A DNA stretch of 64,000 nucleotides, from NCBI RefSeq assembly GCF_014641595.1, contig NZ_BMIA01000004.1:248001-312000 (forward strand), read 5' to 3'. The position numbers were made by a program, and so were the translations under genes. Source of the stretch: Dyadobacter endophyticus (lineage in GTDB: Bacteria; Bacteroidota; Bacteroidia; Cytophagales; Spirosomataceae). Shown here piece by piece: positions 1-9,445 of this stretch (within the stretch, counting starts at the first letter, position 1; every line of letters begins with the position of its first letter). The notes beneath the pieces were generated by a model. That model saw nothing but the letters and a program-made list of their open reading frames with translations. It was not told the origin of the DNA and ran no database searches.

Positions 1-3000
1 TGCCCGTCGCGATTTCAGAGCGGATCAATTCCACAGTCTGTCGCTGGTTACCTTCGTAAACCACTTCGCAAGGCTCGTCGGTATGCAGGATTTCGTCTAA
101 TGTGATGCCCGCGATTTTATCCGCCGCAAGCTGTGAGGTGAAGCTCACCAACCGGCATTTGGTTTGGTCATATTCCTTATCCAGGCTTTTTAAAAGACCG
201 GCATAGCCCTGGAAATGCCGGAGCAGCTTCACGTCGGTATCCTTATCGAGCGCGCTCTGGGTGTCCGAAACCGTGTAAATCCATTTTACTTTGCCGAAAT
301 CCAACTTCTTGATCAGCGAGAACGATTCGATGATCGTCGGTTTCAGGCGGGAAGTGAAAATGTTGAGGATGATCAGCCCATCAAAGCCTTGCAAGGGTTC
401 TTCGGTTGAGATAATGCTCACTTCCGCACCATGCTGCTCGAAAAGGGACTTAATGGACGTCGCAACATCACCGGCATCATCGGTTACTGCGAACCGTTTG
501 CCTTTCAGTGCCGCGGGATCGAGTACCGGAATAACCGAGGGTGTTAACCCGAAGCGGAGGCGCGATAGTTTTTCGTTCAATACTGCTTTCGGAATGGGGA
601 CGACATTCAGACTTTCCGCTTTCTGGATGGAATCCTGCGCGCCGGTCATTGCTTCCGACAACCAGTCGATCAATCCGTTCAGCGTTTTGATGGACGCCAG
701 TTTTTCGACCAACTCTTCGCCGCGCTCCTGGTAAATCTGAATTAGCCCATCGATATTATTTTTAAGTTCACCGATGATCTCCATCCGCTTGATGGAGTCG
801 ATGCTCAGGTCGGCTTCGAGGTCCATATCCATGCCTAGCATTTCCTGTGGATAGCCTGTTTTTGCACTCACAGCTTCCAGAAGCACCGATTTAATGCGGC
901 TTTCCGACCATTCTTCGATAATGCCGTCCTGCGTCACCGACAGTTTGCTCAACGGCACGTTTTCGGTGGAGGGAACGACGACCGTGGTTTGCTGCTGGTG
1001 TTCGGTAATCCAGTTAACCAGTAAATTCAACGTCTTGATAGCTGCCAGCTGTTCGATCACCGTCTCCTCACTTTGCTGACCAGCCTCGAAGCCGCCCAGC
1101 TGCTTGCGTAACTCGCCGATGATTTCCATGCGTTTGATGGAATCGATGCTCAGGTCGGCTTCAAGATCCATATCCATGCCAAGCATTTCCTGCGGGTAGC
1201 CTGTTTTATCACTGATTACCTGCATGACCAATGCTTTCACATCGATAACCGGCCTGGCAGTAACTGGTACAGGCGCGGCCTGAGCGGTTTTTTCAATCAC
1301 AATCGGCAACGGTGACGGGGCATTGGCCGTAAGTCCTCCCGGGGCAGGCTCGTACACGTCGATATTTCGCGACGGCGGCACAGATTGTCCGAGGTAGCCC
1401 AATACCACATCACGCTGGGCCTGAATGAGGTATTTCACACTATTCAGGTATTCGTGAACAACCCGCTCGGCCTCGGTACTGCCAGCCATTGCTGCGCCAG
1501 CCGCAGTGGCACCTATCGGAACTGTCGGCTGCTGAAATGCAGCGAGTTTGAGCGGCTCGGTTACCGGCAATGCGCCGTGTGCGGGCAATTTTCCGTGCAA
1601 TGGAAGCGCCATCTGGCCGTCGACGAGCCAGGTGGTGAGGCTCTTGCGGTATTGTTCCGGCTTGTCGAGATCGAGCACCCGGGCGTCGCGATCTTCGAAA
1701 AGTTTGTTAAAATCGATATTTCTGCCGGTGGCGACATAGCCAGCCAGGGTGTGCAGTAGTTGCACGATGCCCGGCTGGTCTTTGTCTTCGGTGTGGAGGC
1801 AGATTTCTTCTTTACCTATAATCGACTTGGTAAGGCCTGTAAGCACTTTCCCGGGGCCTACTTCTATAAAAATACGGGCGCCGTTTTCATACATTTGCCC
1901 CACTTCTTCCGAGAAACGCACCGGTCTCACGAGGTGGTCGGCGAGGCGTTCCTTAATGGCTTCCGGCGAAACAGGATAGGGCGCCGCGTTGGTATTCGAC
2001 CACACTGTAACAGCAGGTTCATTGAACGGTACGTCGCGTAACACCTCGGTATAAAGTGCTTTCGAACCTGCCAAAAGCGGGCTGTGGAACGCACAGGCTA
2101 CTTCCAGCTGGCGGAAGGATATTTTCAGGTCGGTCAGTTTTGCAGTCAGTTCTGCAATAGCGGGAGTGGTGCCTGCCAGCACCCATTGACGCGGCGAGTT
2201 GTGGTTAACCGGGTAAATATGGTTGATCTCCGACACAATGCGGGTCAGCTCATCTTCCGGGCAATTCACGGCTACCATGGCACCCTTGTCGTCGCCGATC
2301 GCGTCCAGGATCGATTTGGCGCGTTTTTCGCTGAGCGGAACGAGCTGACTGTCTTCGAATACACCTGCAAAACACAATGCAGGCAGCTCGCCGTAGCTGT
2401 GGCCGGCTACCATATCAGGTTGTATACCAAAATCTTTCAACAGTTCGGCGATCGCCAGGTCGACAATACCCAGCAGTGGTTGTGCAAGACGTGTATCTTT
2501 GATTTTCTCCTTTTGAATGCGCGCAGATTGTTCGTTGAAAACAGCATCCGGGAAGATGACCTGCTGATAGGCAGGATGTTTTTTTAACAACTTTCGCATC
2601 GCAGGGAATGCCACGAACAAATCGCGCGCCATATCCGCACGCTGGCTGCCCTGGCCAGGGAACATAAACGCTACTTTGCCAGCAATGTTTTTGGTATAGT
2701 AAATACCTTTCGCTTCTGTACCGGTTGGCGCCAGGGCCAGCTTGGCACGTGCATCGCTATGACTTTCAGCTACAATGCTAAGCTGCACGGGCTTTTCGCC
2801 GTACAAATTCAAGCTATTCGCCACATCCCGCAACGAAACCGATTCGTTCCCCAGAATATCATGGGCAGTTTTGACAAGTTGCAACGCTTCGGCAAGCGTG
2901 TCCCCACGGAATACCAGCATTTCAGCAGGCCACGCCTTTGCCGATTTACGCGGCTTTTGGGCCGACGCATTCTCGATTACGGCGTGGAAATTGGTCCCCC

Positions 3001-6000
3001 CAAAACCGAATGCGCTGATTCCCGCCACCCTGCGATTGTCTGTCCAAAGGGCCGGTTTGGTCTGGAACGCAAACGGGCTGGTTTCGGGATTATAGTAAGT
3101 GTTTGGCGTTTTCAGGTTAATGGTCGGCGGCTTGATACCGTGGTATACGGCCAATGCAGCCTTAATGAGGCCCGCAAGTCCGGCTGCGCATTTGGTATGG
3201 CCTATTTGCGTTTTGACCGAGCCTAAGTGCGTCTGGCTGGTCAATGCGCCGGAGGCCAGCATCATTTCGGTCAATGCACTGAGCTCGGTTTTGTCGCCTA
3301 CTACGGTGCCGGTGCCGTGCGCTTCCACCAGGCCTAGTTCCGCCGGGGAGATCCCCGCCTGATCGTAGGCACGTTCCAGGGCCTTTACCTGTCCCGATTT
3401 TCGCGGGGCGGTGAGACCGAGGCTCTTACCGTCGCTCGAACCGCCCACCCCTTTGATGACCGCGTAAATGGTGTCGCCATCGCGCAATGCGTCTTCCTCG
3501 CGTTTCAGCACCACCATGGCCACACCTTCTCCCAGGGCGATACCGTCGGCTTCCGAGTCGAAAGTAGCGCAGCGCCCCTTACGGGAGAGCGCGTGGGTGC
3601 TGGAAAACATCAGGTAGTCGTTGATGCCGTTATGCAGGTCGGCGCCACCGGCGAGGACCATTTCGGAGCGGCCCAGAATCAGCTCCTGACATGCCAGGTC
3701 GATCGCCGCCAACGAGGAAGCGCAGGCCGCGTCGACGGTATAGTTGCGACCGCCCAGGTTCAGGCGGTTGGTAATGCGGCCGGAGATCACATTCGCGAGC
3801 ACGCCCGGGAACGAATCCTCGGTCAGTTTGGGTAATGCGTCGTCGAGTTCCTTGGGGATTTCTCCGAAAAACTGTGTGTATAGTGAGCGGAAGCCGTAGT
3901 TGTTGGCAAGGTCGTTACCTCCTTCCGCGCCGATGATCACCGATACGTTGTCGCGGTTCGTATCCGCTCCATACCCCGCATTTTCAAGCGCCTGCTTCGC
4001 TACGAGCAAGCTCAGCAGTTGAGTAGGGTCAATAGCCGCCAGCGACTGCGGCGGAATACCGAATTCTACGGGGTCGAAATCTATTTTTGGAATAAAACCT
4101 CCCCATTTCGAATGCGATTTGCTGCCGTCGGAAACGGTAGGGTCGTAATATAGCTCCTTGTTCCAGCGGGCGTCAGGGACTTCGGTCACCCAGTCTTTGC
4201 CGGCCAGGATATTGCCCCAAAATTCTTCGATATTGCGGGCACCGGGATAAATGCAAGCCATTCCGACGATGGCAACATTCAACGCTTTTTTCTTTCTTCT
4301 CGGGACTTTTGGCAGAGACGCCTGCTCGATGTATGTATAATTTTGGGTCGCCACGTCTTCGTGCAACTCATGCATGGTCATGACTTTGTCGAGCATCGCC
4401 GCCGCCTGGCCAATCATATACATGCCGCGCCTCGTTTGCGCTTCCGGTTCAATCGCGACCAGGTTTTCACTTTGTCTCTCAATGCCCTTGGAAGCAATGC
4501 GGAGCCGGCCGACATTCAGTTTTTCGAGCTCCGCCCAGATCTCTTTTTTATCCAGTCCCGCTTCTTCCATTCGCGCCTTCTCTGCATTAAAGTCAGCTGC
4601 AAAAGGCGATTCCAGGCAGCGGGTTTCGTGCCCGGGAGCGGTTTCGAGCAGTATCGTTTCGGTATGTTCCAATGCCTGAGCCTGGAAACCCGGCAGAATG
4701 GCGCCGGTAGCCACGGCCTCGTGGGTGTAGAGATAAGCGGTGCCCATCAAAACACCTACTTTAACGCCCCGGGCGGCCAATGGTGCCGCTATTACTGAAA
4801 TCATCGCCGCTGAAAACGCGTCGTGGATTCCCCCGGCGAAAAACACTTCGAGCTGCTCGGTCTGTTCTTCCTGCAAAAGCCGGTTGATCTGCTTTTCCCA
4901 AAGTACAAAGCTGGAAAGCGGCCCTACGTGGCCACCGCATTCCCGGCCTTCGAAAATGAATCGTTTGGCCCCTTCTTTCAGGAACATATCGAGCAGTGGC
5001 GCCGACGGAACATGAAGGAATGTCTTGATACCCAGCTTTTCCAATGGTTTGGCCTGCGATGGACGGCCGCCTGCGATGAGTACCACCGGTGGTTTCTCCT
5101 CGGTAATGTAGGCAAGTTGTTCCTCGCGCAGATCGGCGTCTGCAAAGCCGAGAATACCAACGCCCCATGGCTTGTCGCCTGCCAGCTCACGTGTTTCACG
5201 GATCAGGTTGCGGGCCTTTTCGCCTTTCAGGAGTGATAATGCTACAAAAGGCAGTGCGCCGGCCTCGGCGACGGCTGCCGCAAATGCGGGTACATCGCTG
5301 ACGCGCGTCATAGGGCCCTGTGCAATAGGGTAGTGTGTGCCGAGTGCCTGCGCGAGCGCATTGTGCGCTGCGAGCGGGTTAAGATGTTTGGCTTGCCGCA
5401 AATGGCCGTGCATGGCCTCCTTGAAGGCAAATACGAGCCGCGAAAGTTTTTTATATTGTTTAACAAGATCCGTACCGATGGCAATATCCTGCCCGAGAGG
5501 GAGGTACCCCTTGTCAAGATCGGGTGTGTGTAATAGCGGTTGCAGGTCCTCGCGTGTGGGTTGTGCGGGCAATGGGGGCGAATTGGGCCGTACGAGCACA
5601 CGGAAACCGTCGATTACGCGGGTTTCGTTGCCGTTCAGCTTTTCGCTGATGGCTTTCAGTGAAGCCGGAGCAGCGCATTCGGCAAATGACAGCAGCTGGC
5701 TGTCGAGTACGACACCGCGTCCGCCGAGAGCTGTTACCGCAGCGGCATTGTGGACGCCGATCCCGCCTTGCACCCATACCGGAATGCCGCTAACCTCCTT
5801 CATTATACGTTGAAAGAGGATGAAGGAAGAGTCGTTGCTAACCAGGCCAGCCCCCTCATTGCCTTTGGCGATGAGGCCTGTTGCACCTGACGCTTTCGCC
5901 TGCCGTGCTTCGTCCACGCTGCGGACCTGATAGATGATTTGAAGAGAATATGACGGGCTAGGAAAAGTCAGACCATATGGTAGTATTGCTAAGGTTACTT

Positions 6001-6217
6001 GTTCTGGTAAATGGATGTTCAGGAGGGTGTTGTCGGAGTAGCATACGCCAAAGGGCTTTTTACTTTTGGCAGCCATTTTTTTCAACGCTTTCGTAGCGAT
6101 TTGTTGATCCCTTCCGAGGTGGATTACCGGGAAGGCGCCTGCTTCTGACAGTGCCAGCGCCAGGCCTGTATCCGGTCGCTCCATCGGGCTAATGCCGATC
6201 ATTTCCAGGTTTTTCAT
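1..6217 (-). CDS. Multidomain type I polyketide/PUFA-type synthase, C-terminus beyond window
   Basis: About 2,070 codons are open from the ATG at 6217 to the window edge. Two successive nitronate-monooxygenase/enoyl-reductase-like (FMN barrel) regions come first, at roughly residues 1-220 (VWVQGGIGVHNAAA) and 285-560 (PIAQGPMTRVSD, GRECGGHVGPLS). A ketosynthase follows at about 645-1065, with nucleophile Cys832 in DAACASS plus the EAHGTGT and GHTKCAAG motifs. An acyltransferase is at about 1175-1480, with Ser1274 in GHSYGE. Two acyl carrier domains then share the motif LSIDSIKR, with pantetheine serines at 1693 and 1808. The visible end looks like the start of a ketoreductase. The ACP motif GMDMDLEADL is typical of PfaA/secondary-lipid synthases. 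The enzyme probably builds a long-chain lipid or polyketide in the cytoplasm; the product cannot be told from the sequence. The left end is missing, as are any partner genes. Confidence 0.9.
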   Translation of the reverse strand, partial: MKNLEMIGISPMERPDTGLALALSEAGAFPVIHLGRDQQIATKALKKMAAKSKKPFGVCYSDNTLLNIHLPEQVTLAILPYGLTFPSPSYSLQIIYQVRSVDEARQAKASGATGLIAKGNEGAGLVSNDSSFILFQRIMKEVSGIPVWVQGGIGVHNAAAVTALGGRGVVLDSQLLSFAECAAPASLKAISEKLNGNETRVIDGFRVLVRPNSPPLPAQPTREDLQPLLHTPDLDKGYLPLGQDIAIGTDLVKQYKKLSRLVFAFKEAMHGHLRQAKHLNPLAAHNALAQALGTHYPIAQGPMTRVSDVPAFAAAVAEAGALPFVALSLLKGEKARNLIRETRELAGDKPWGVGILGFADADLREEQLAYITEEKPPVVLIAGGRPSQAKPLEKLGIKTFLHVPSAPLLDMFLKEGAKRFIFEGRECGGHVGPLSSFVLWEKQINRLLQEEQTEQLEVFFAGGIHDAFSAAMISVIAAPLAARGVKVGVLMGTAYLYTHEAVATGAILPGFQAQALEHTETILLETAPGHETRCLESPFAADFNAEKARMEEAGLDKKEIWAELEKLNVGRLRIASKGIERQSENLVAIEPEAQTRRGMYMIGQAAAMLDKVMTMHELHEDVATQNYTYIEQASLPKVPRRKKKALNVAIVGMACIYPGARNIEEFWGNILAGKDWVTEVPDARWNKELYYDPTVSDGSKSHSKWGGFIPKIDFDPVEFGIPPQSLAAIDPTQLLSLLVAKQALENAGYGADTNRDNVSVIIGAEGGNDLANNYGFRSLYTQFFGEIPKELDDALPKLTEDSFPGVLANVISGRITNRLNLGGRNYTVDAACASSLAAIDLACQELILGRSEMVLAGGADLHNGINDYLMFSSTHALSRKGRCATFDSEADGIALGEGVAMVVLKREEDALRDGDTIYAVIKGVGGSSDGKSLGLTAPRKSGQVKALERAYDQAGISPAELGLVEAHGTGTVVGDKTELSALTEMMLASGALTSQTHLGSVKTQIGHTKCAAGLAGLIKAALAVYHGIKPPTINLKTPNTYYNPETSPFAFQTKPALWTDNRRVAGISAFGFGGTNFHAVIENASAQKPRKSAKAWPAEMLVFRGDTLAEALQLVKTAHDILGNESVSLRDVANSLNLYGEKPVQLSIVAESHSDARAKLALAPTGTEAKGIYYTKNIAGKVAFMFPGQGSQRADMARDLFVAFPAMRKLLKKHPAYQQVIFPDAVFNEQSARIQKEKIKDTRLAQPLLGIVDLAIAELLKDFGIQPDMVAGHSYGELPALCFAGVFEDSQLVPLSEKRAKSILDAIGDDKGAMVAVNCPEDELTRIVSEINHIYPVNHNSPRQWVLAGTTPAIAELTAKLTDLKISFRQLEVACAFHSPLLAGSKALYTEVLRDVPFNEPAVTVWSNTNAAPYPVSPEAIKERLADHLVRPVRFSEEVGQMYENGARIFIEVGPGKVLTGLTKSIIGKEEICLHTEDKDQPGIVQLLHTLAGYVATGRNIDFNKLFEDRDARVLDLDKPEQYRKSLTTWLVDGQMALPLHGKLPAHGALPVTEPLKLAAFQQPTVPIGATAAGAAMAGSTEAERVVHEYLNSVKYLIQAQRDVVLGYLGQSVPPSRNIDVYEPAPGGLTANAPSPLPIVIEKTAQAAPVPVTARPVIDVKALVMQVISDKTGYPQEMLGMDMDLEADLSIDSIKRMEIIGELRKQLGGFEAGQQSEETVIEQLAAIKTLNLLVNWITEHQQQTTVVVPSTENVPLSKLSVTQDGIIEEWSESRIKSVLLEAVSAKTGYPQEMLGMDMDLEADLSIDSIKRMEIIGELKNNIDGLIQIYQERGEELVEKLASIKTLNGLIDWLSEAMTGAQDSIQKAESLNVVPIPKAVLNEKLSRLRFGLTPSVIPVLDPAALKGKRFAVTDDAGDVATSIKSLFEQHGAEVSIISTEEPLQGFDGLIILNIFTSRLKPTIIESFSLIKKLDFGKVKWIYTVSDTQSALDKDTDVKLLRHFQGYAGLLKSLDKEYDQTKCRLVSFTSQLAADKIAGITLDEILHTDEPCEVVYEGNQRQTVELIRSEIATG
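774..1215 (-). repeat. Tandem acyl carrier protein repeats within the synthase gene
   Basis: Two direct copies of about 100 nt (around 774-870 and 1114-1211) are roughly 90 percent identical. They encode the same phosphopantetheine motif in tandem ACP domains 115 residues apart. The near-identity at DNA level points to recent duplication or gene conversion between the domains. Confidence 0.9.
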
Positions 6218-6397
6218 AACGTAGTTCTTTTTAGTAAATCTGTATTAATCGGCTCATTTTGAGGATGATGAATGGAAGGGTCGGGAGAATAACGGATGGT
6301 CTTAACTGATATCGTCCGGTTCATGGCGAAAGATACATATTTTATAATTCGAGAAATTACTTCTATTGGCAAATTGAAATCTTACTACAAGAAATTG

Positions 6398-6409
6398 CCA
6401 CATGTGTGG
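6398..6409. promoter_or_regulatory. 12-bp perfect palindrome, possible operator
   Basis: CCACATGTGTGG is its own reverse complement and lies about 180 nt upstream of the synthase start. The size and symmetry suit a dimeric regulator. No regulator gene is adjacent, so a function is only inferred. Confidence 0.3.
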
Positions 6410-6471
6410 TATTTATTTGTGAAATAATTTCAACATTTCGACTATACTGGATTGCATGCCCGTAAATACTG

Positions 6472-6510
6472 AAGGCCGCCCCGCTGAATGTATCCAGCGA
6501 TGGCGGCCTT
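6472..6510 (-). terminator. Hairpin downstream of the PD40 lipoprotein gene
   Basis: AAGGCCGCC (6472-6480) pairs perfectly with GGCGGCCTT (6502-6510). An inner CGCTG/CAGCG pair (6482-6486 and 6495-6499) extends the stem. It lies about 30 nt past the stop at 6541. No clear T-run follows, so it may be a weak terminator or a 3'-end stabiliser. Confidence 0.55.
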
Positions 6511-6540
6511 TGGTGCTTAATCTCTTCGGTAATCTCCGAT

Positions 6541-7539
6541 CTACCAGTCCCGTTTAAGACCGGTCATGTAGAGATCGTACCCTCCTTTGCCCCCCGGGCG
6601 GTTGGAGGAGAAGAGCATCAGCGGGTAATTGAAATTCGGCAAGCTGGGGAGAATAGGACGGTACTCATTATGCGAAGAATTGATCCGAGGTCCTGCGTTG
6701 ATCGGTGTGGACCATTTGCCGTTTTTGTATTCGGAATAGTAGATGTCTTCGCTTCCCTGCCCTCCGGGCCGGTCGGACACGAATACCATCATGTCTTGCT
6801 GGATGTAAGGACATTTGTCGTTGTAGGGGCCCGAAAGTTCCTCGACTTTTCTTAGCTCGTATTTTGGCGGTGCTACAATGCTTTCAATGGTAATTTTCTC
6901 TGTTTCCTTGCGTGGGATTTTTACCTCGTAGATATCGAAGTTGCCATCGCGATCGGAACAAAAATAGATACGATCGCCTGTCCAGGAAAAGGAAGGGTAG
7001 GCGTCGTTCGCGGGAGAATTCAGGTATCTGACAGGCTCGGGGGCCGAAGTGCCACGCCTGGTATATTTGATATCCATTTTACCGGAGGAATCGTCGGCAT
7101 AGAAAAGGAACAGGTCATCCTCCGTGCCATAATTAATCAAATCGTCCCGGAGCGAGAGGAACTTCGGGCCATACACATTGAAATTACCGTTTGCTTTGCC
7201 GACCAGTTGTTGTGCACTGTTATAGATGTCACCTGAAAAATAACCTCCCGTCTGCTTTCGGCCTTTTTTCAGACTTAGGTGCTTGTCATAATCCATATAG
7301 GCATGCATATGCACCAGATTCAGCACATCTTTTTTCTCCCGTCTCGACGAAAACACAAGCTCCAAATCTCCGTGACGATTGTTGGGGAGGTCCGAATTGT
7401 AATCGTCATACTCCGAATTGATCTCTTCCAGGTTAACGACGTCGGAAAGAAACTTACCATCTTTTTTGTCTGGGTCCATGCCAGGAGGCCAGCAGCTGAA
7501 TACCAGAAAGAGGGAAATTACAGGCAGGAGCTTTCTCAT
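6541..7539 (-). CDS. PD40 (TolB-like beta-propeller) lipoprotein
   Basis: A 332-residue protein with a lipoprotein signal (hydrophobic stretch then LVFSC, lipid Cys at residue 16). It contains several PD40/WD40-like blades with typical strings such as FSWTGDRIYFCSDRDG, MMVFVSDRPGGQGSEDIYY and LMLFSSNRPGGKGGYDLY. It is probably anchored in the periplasm or at the outer membrane and may bind protein or peptidoglycan partners, as PD40 modules do in TolB and OmpA-like proteins. No OmpA domain or enzymatic motif is seen. It is transcribed alone, with a hairpin after it. The precise role is unknown. Confidence 0.75.
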   Translation of the reverse strand: MRKLLPVISLFLVFSCWPPGMDPDKKDGKFLSDVVNLEEINSEYDDYNSDLPNNRHGDLELVFSSRREKKDVLNLVHMHAYMDYDKHLSLKKGRKQTGGYFSGDIYNSAQQLVGKANGNFNVYGPKFLSLRDDLINYGTEDDLFLFYADDSSGKMDIKYTRRGTSAPEPVRYLNSPANDAYPSFSWTGDRIYFCSDRDGNFDIYEVKIPRKETEKITIESIVAPPKYELRKVEELSGPYNDKCPYIQQDMMVFVSDRPGGQGSEDIYYSEYKNGKWSTPINAGPRINSSHNEYRPILPSLPNFNYPLMLFSSNRPGGKGGYDLYMTGLKRDW

Positions 7540-7603
7540 ATCCGAAGCGTTTTAAGTTTGTATCCCCAGTGACACAAAGTGGCTCCGAAACGTTGCGATG
7601 AAA

Positions 7604-8323
7604 CTACTTTGGCAGGGTATCGCAATAAGTAAGCAGCCGGATCAAATCCTGCTCCTTACCGAAGTCGGCCGGGTTTGTTCTCAGGTATTGATCGATCGCC
7701 TTTTTGTGTGCAGGGTAGAGCTTCTTGAGGCTTCCGGCGGTGGGGATGTAGAAGCGGTTATTGTTGTCGATCAGGTAATAGGCTGTCCGGTGGGAGAATA
7801 CGCCTGCCGCATCGGGATTGAGTTTCTTGGACGCGGCGGCCTGATCGCTGGAATACGAGCGGTAGGTTGTGACGGAGGATGCTGTATAGGAAATACCGTA
7901 GGGCCCGCCTTTTTCGGTGCCGATCCTGGCCAGTACCTCACGTTTGCCCAGGCTGGCGCGGTTGAAGGTGCCGACAACCTCGCAGTATCCGAAACGCTTG
8001 TCGAACCGGTAGGATTTATCGCCGATCGTGATGTTTTTCAGGATCGCCTTATCGATGATTTCCAGGGTATCCAGCTTGGCATCCACAAAAAGCACATGGC
8101 CGCCGATATAGTTGTAATTGAAACGTGCCTGAGACGTGCGTCCATCGACAAAATCTGCCTTGCCTGTCGTGAATTGGCCGAACTGGTACCGGTCGGCATA
8201 GGGAATTACCTTGTCGGGATATTCGCCCGCTTTAACCTTAAATACCTTAGGTTGCTGCGCATGCGCTAAATACGGGCAGATTGCCAGTACTATGAACAGG
8301 ATCCGGGCTATTGTGTTTTCCAT
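7604..8323 (-). CDS. Secreted protein of unknown function
   Basis: The likely start is the ATG at 8323 (MENTIARILFIVLAICPYLAHAQ), because it begins a clean Sec signal peptide ending AHAQ; the frame stays open upstream to 8377. The mature part is about 215 residues, rich in aromatic and charged residues, without a domain I recognise. It has a YIGGHVLFVDAKLDTLEI strand-rich section and a lysine-rich C-terminal segment. It is probably periplasmic. It sits between the PD40 lipoprotein and a small membrane protein on the same strand, but with spacings that do not force an operon. Confidence 0.7.
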   Translation of the reverse strand: MENTIARILFIVLAICPYLAHAQQPKVFKVKAGEYPDKVIPYADRYQFGQFTTGKADFVDGRTSQARFNYNYIGGHVLFVDAKLDTLEIIDKAILKNITIGDKSYRFDKRFGYCEVVGTFNRASLGKREVLARIGTEKGGPYGISYTASSVTTYRSYSSDQAAASKKLNPDAAGVFSHRTAYYLIDNNNRFYIPTAGSLKKLYPAHKKAIDQYLRTNPADFGKEQDLIRLLTYCDTLPK

Positions 8324-8398
8324 AGGAGAGCTTTGAATTATCATCTCAAAAAGCAAAACTGGCGGTAATCTACGCACCCGTGGAGCTTTTAATATTCT

Positions 8399-8647
8399 TT
8401 AGGTAAAACTGATGAACGCCAGGTAGGCAATGATGATCACGGGAAACCCGCTTATCGTGAGCGCCCAGCCGGAATGTCCCGCCCCGAGCAGGAACCAGGC
8501 ACCGGCGATACACGCCACAAGCGCCAGTATCGGGAGAAATACCATGCCCTTCCCCGCTGAATCCTGTCCGCTGCTGAAAAGGGAAAAAAAGAGAAACAGC
8601 GCCGCGGTGGCGTCAATAAGCATACATCCGTAAATAATTGTCTTCAT
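8399..8647 (-). CDS. Small membrane protein (82 aa)
   Basis: The start is set at the ATG at 8647. It lies 11 nt after the exonuclease stop and leads straight into a membrane segment (MKTIIYGCMLIDATAALFLF); the longer frame upstream runs through the exonuclease gene. There are three predicted hydrophobic helices (about residues 1-25, 33-55 and 60-80). No family is recognised. It is probably the last gene of the kinase/exonuclease operon. Confidence 0.6.
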   Translation of the reverse strand: MKTIIYGCMLIDATAALFLFFSLFSSGQDSAGKGMVFLPILALVACIAGAWFLLGAGHSGWALTISGFPVIIIAYLAFISFT

Positions 8648-8658
8648 AAGCAATAGGG

Positions 8659-9432
8659 TTAATCTTTCAGTTCTATCCAGACCGGCGCGTGATCGCTGGT
8701 CTTTTCCCAGCCGCGCACTTGTTTGTCGACCCCCGCTCCTACGAGCCTTGGCGCCAGTTGCGGGCTGAGCAGGAAATGGTCGATGCGCAAGCCGGCATTG
8801 CGTGCGAATGCATTGCGGAAGTAATCCCAAAAAGTGTAGATCTTTTCATTGGGATACAATGTGCGGAGCGCGTCGGTCCAGCCCTGTGCGGTCAGTTTCG
8901 CGAAGGCTGCACGGGTTTCGGGCCGGAAGAGCGCGTCTTCGACCCAGCTTTCGGGTTTGTACACGTCGAGTTCAGTCGGCATTACATTGAAATCACCGGT
9001 GAGCAGCACAGGCTTTTCTGCCGCCAGGAGTCCTTCCGCGTGCGTGATGAGGCGGTCGAACCAGCTAAGTTTGTAGTCAAACTTAGGCCCCGGGGCCGGA
9101 TTGCCGTTGGGGAGGTACAAGCCGCCGACGGTCAAACCGCCGATTTCGGCTTCAATGTAGCGGCTGTGGGTGTCGTCCGGATCTCCGGGCAGCCCGCGGC
9201 GGATTTCGCGGGGAAGGTCGCCGCGCGAAAGTATGGCGACGCCGTTCCAGCTCTTTTGCCCGTGCCAAATGGCCTTGTAGCCGGCGTCAAGGATTGCCTG
9301 TTCGGGGAATTTCTCCTGCGGGGCCTTTAATTCCTGCAAACAAACGATATCCGGCGCGGTTTCGTCCAGCCAGCGGAGCAGGACGGGCAGGCGGCCATTA
9401 ACACCATTCACATTATAAGTCGCTATTTTCAT
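8659..9432 (-). CDS. xth: Exodeoxyribonuclease III (AP endonuclease family)
   Basis: A 257-residue exonuclease/endonuclease/phosphatase-fold DNA repair enzyme that nicks at abasic sites and removes 3' blocks. Diagnostic motifs are MKIATYNVNGVNGR at the start, DIVCLQELKA with the metal-binding Glu34, LLTGDFNVMP and the terminal SDHAPVWIEL catalytic His. The start at 9432 matches the family N-terminus; the frame extends 14 codons upstream without similarity. It lies 13 nt after the histidine kinase stop and 11 nt before the small membrane gene, so the three are probably cotranscribed. Confidence 0.93.
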   Translation of the reverse strand: MKIATYNVNGVNGRLPVLLRWLDETAPDIVCLQELKAPQEKFPEQAILDAGYKAIWHGQKSWNGVAILSRGDLPREIRRGLPGDPDDTHSRYIEAEIGGLTVGGLYLPNGNPAPGPKFDYKLSWFDRLITHAEGLLAAEKPVLLTGDFNVMPTELDVYKPESWVEDALFRPETRAAFAKLTAQGWTDALRTLYPNEKIYTFWDYFRNAFARNAGLRIDHFLLSPQLAPRLVGAGVDKQVRGWEKTSDHAPVWIELKD

Positions 9433-9445
9433 TTTTTTCGGGTAG

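Larger units (their letters stand above)
6218..6540. other. Intergenic region upstream of the synthase gene
   Basis: This 323-nt AT-rich stretch separates the synthase start from the PD40 lipoprotein gene; both genes are on the minus strand. It holds a terminator-like hairpin at 6472-6510, following the lipoprotein gene, and a perfect 12-bp palindrome at 6398-6409. I found no convincing Bacteroidota -33/-7 promoter pair and no open frame that looks coding. Confidence 0.6.

Noticed and set aside
774..1215. Repeat suggestive of a mobile element or CRISPR
   Set aside because: Both copies lie in frame and encode carrier domains; there are no spacers or inverted ends.
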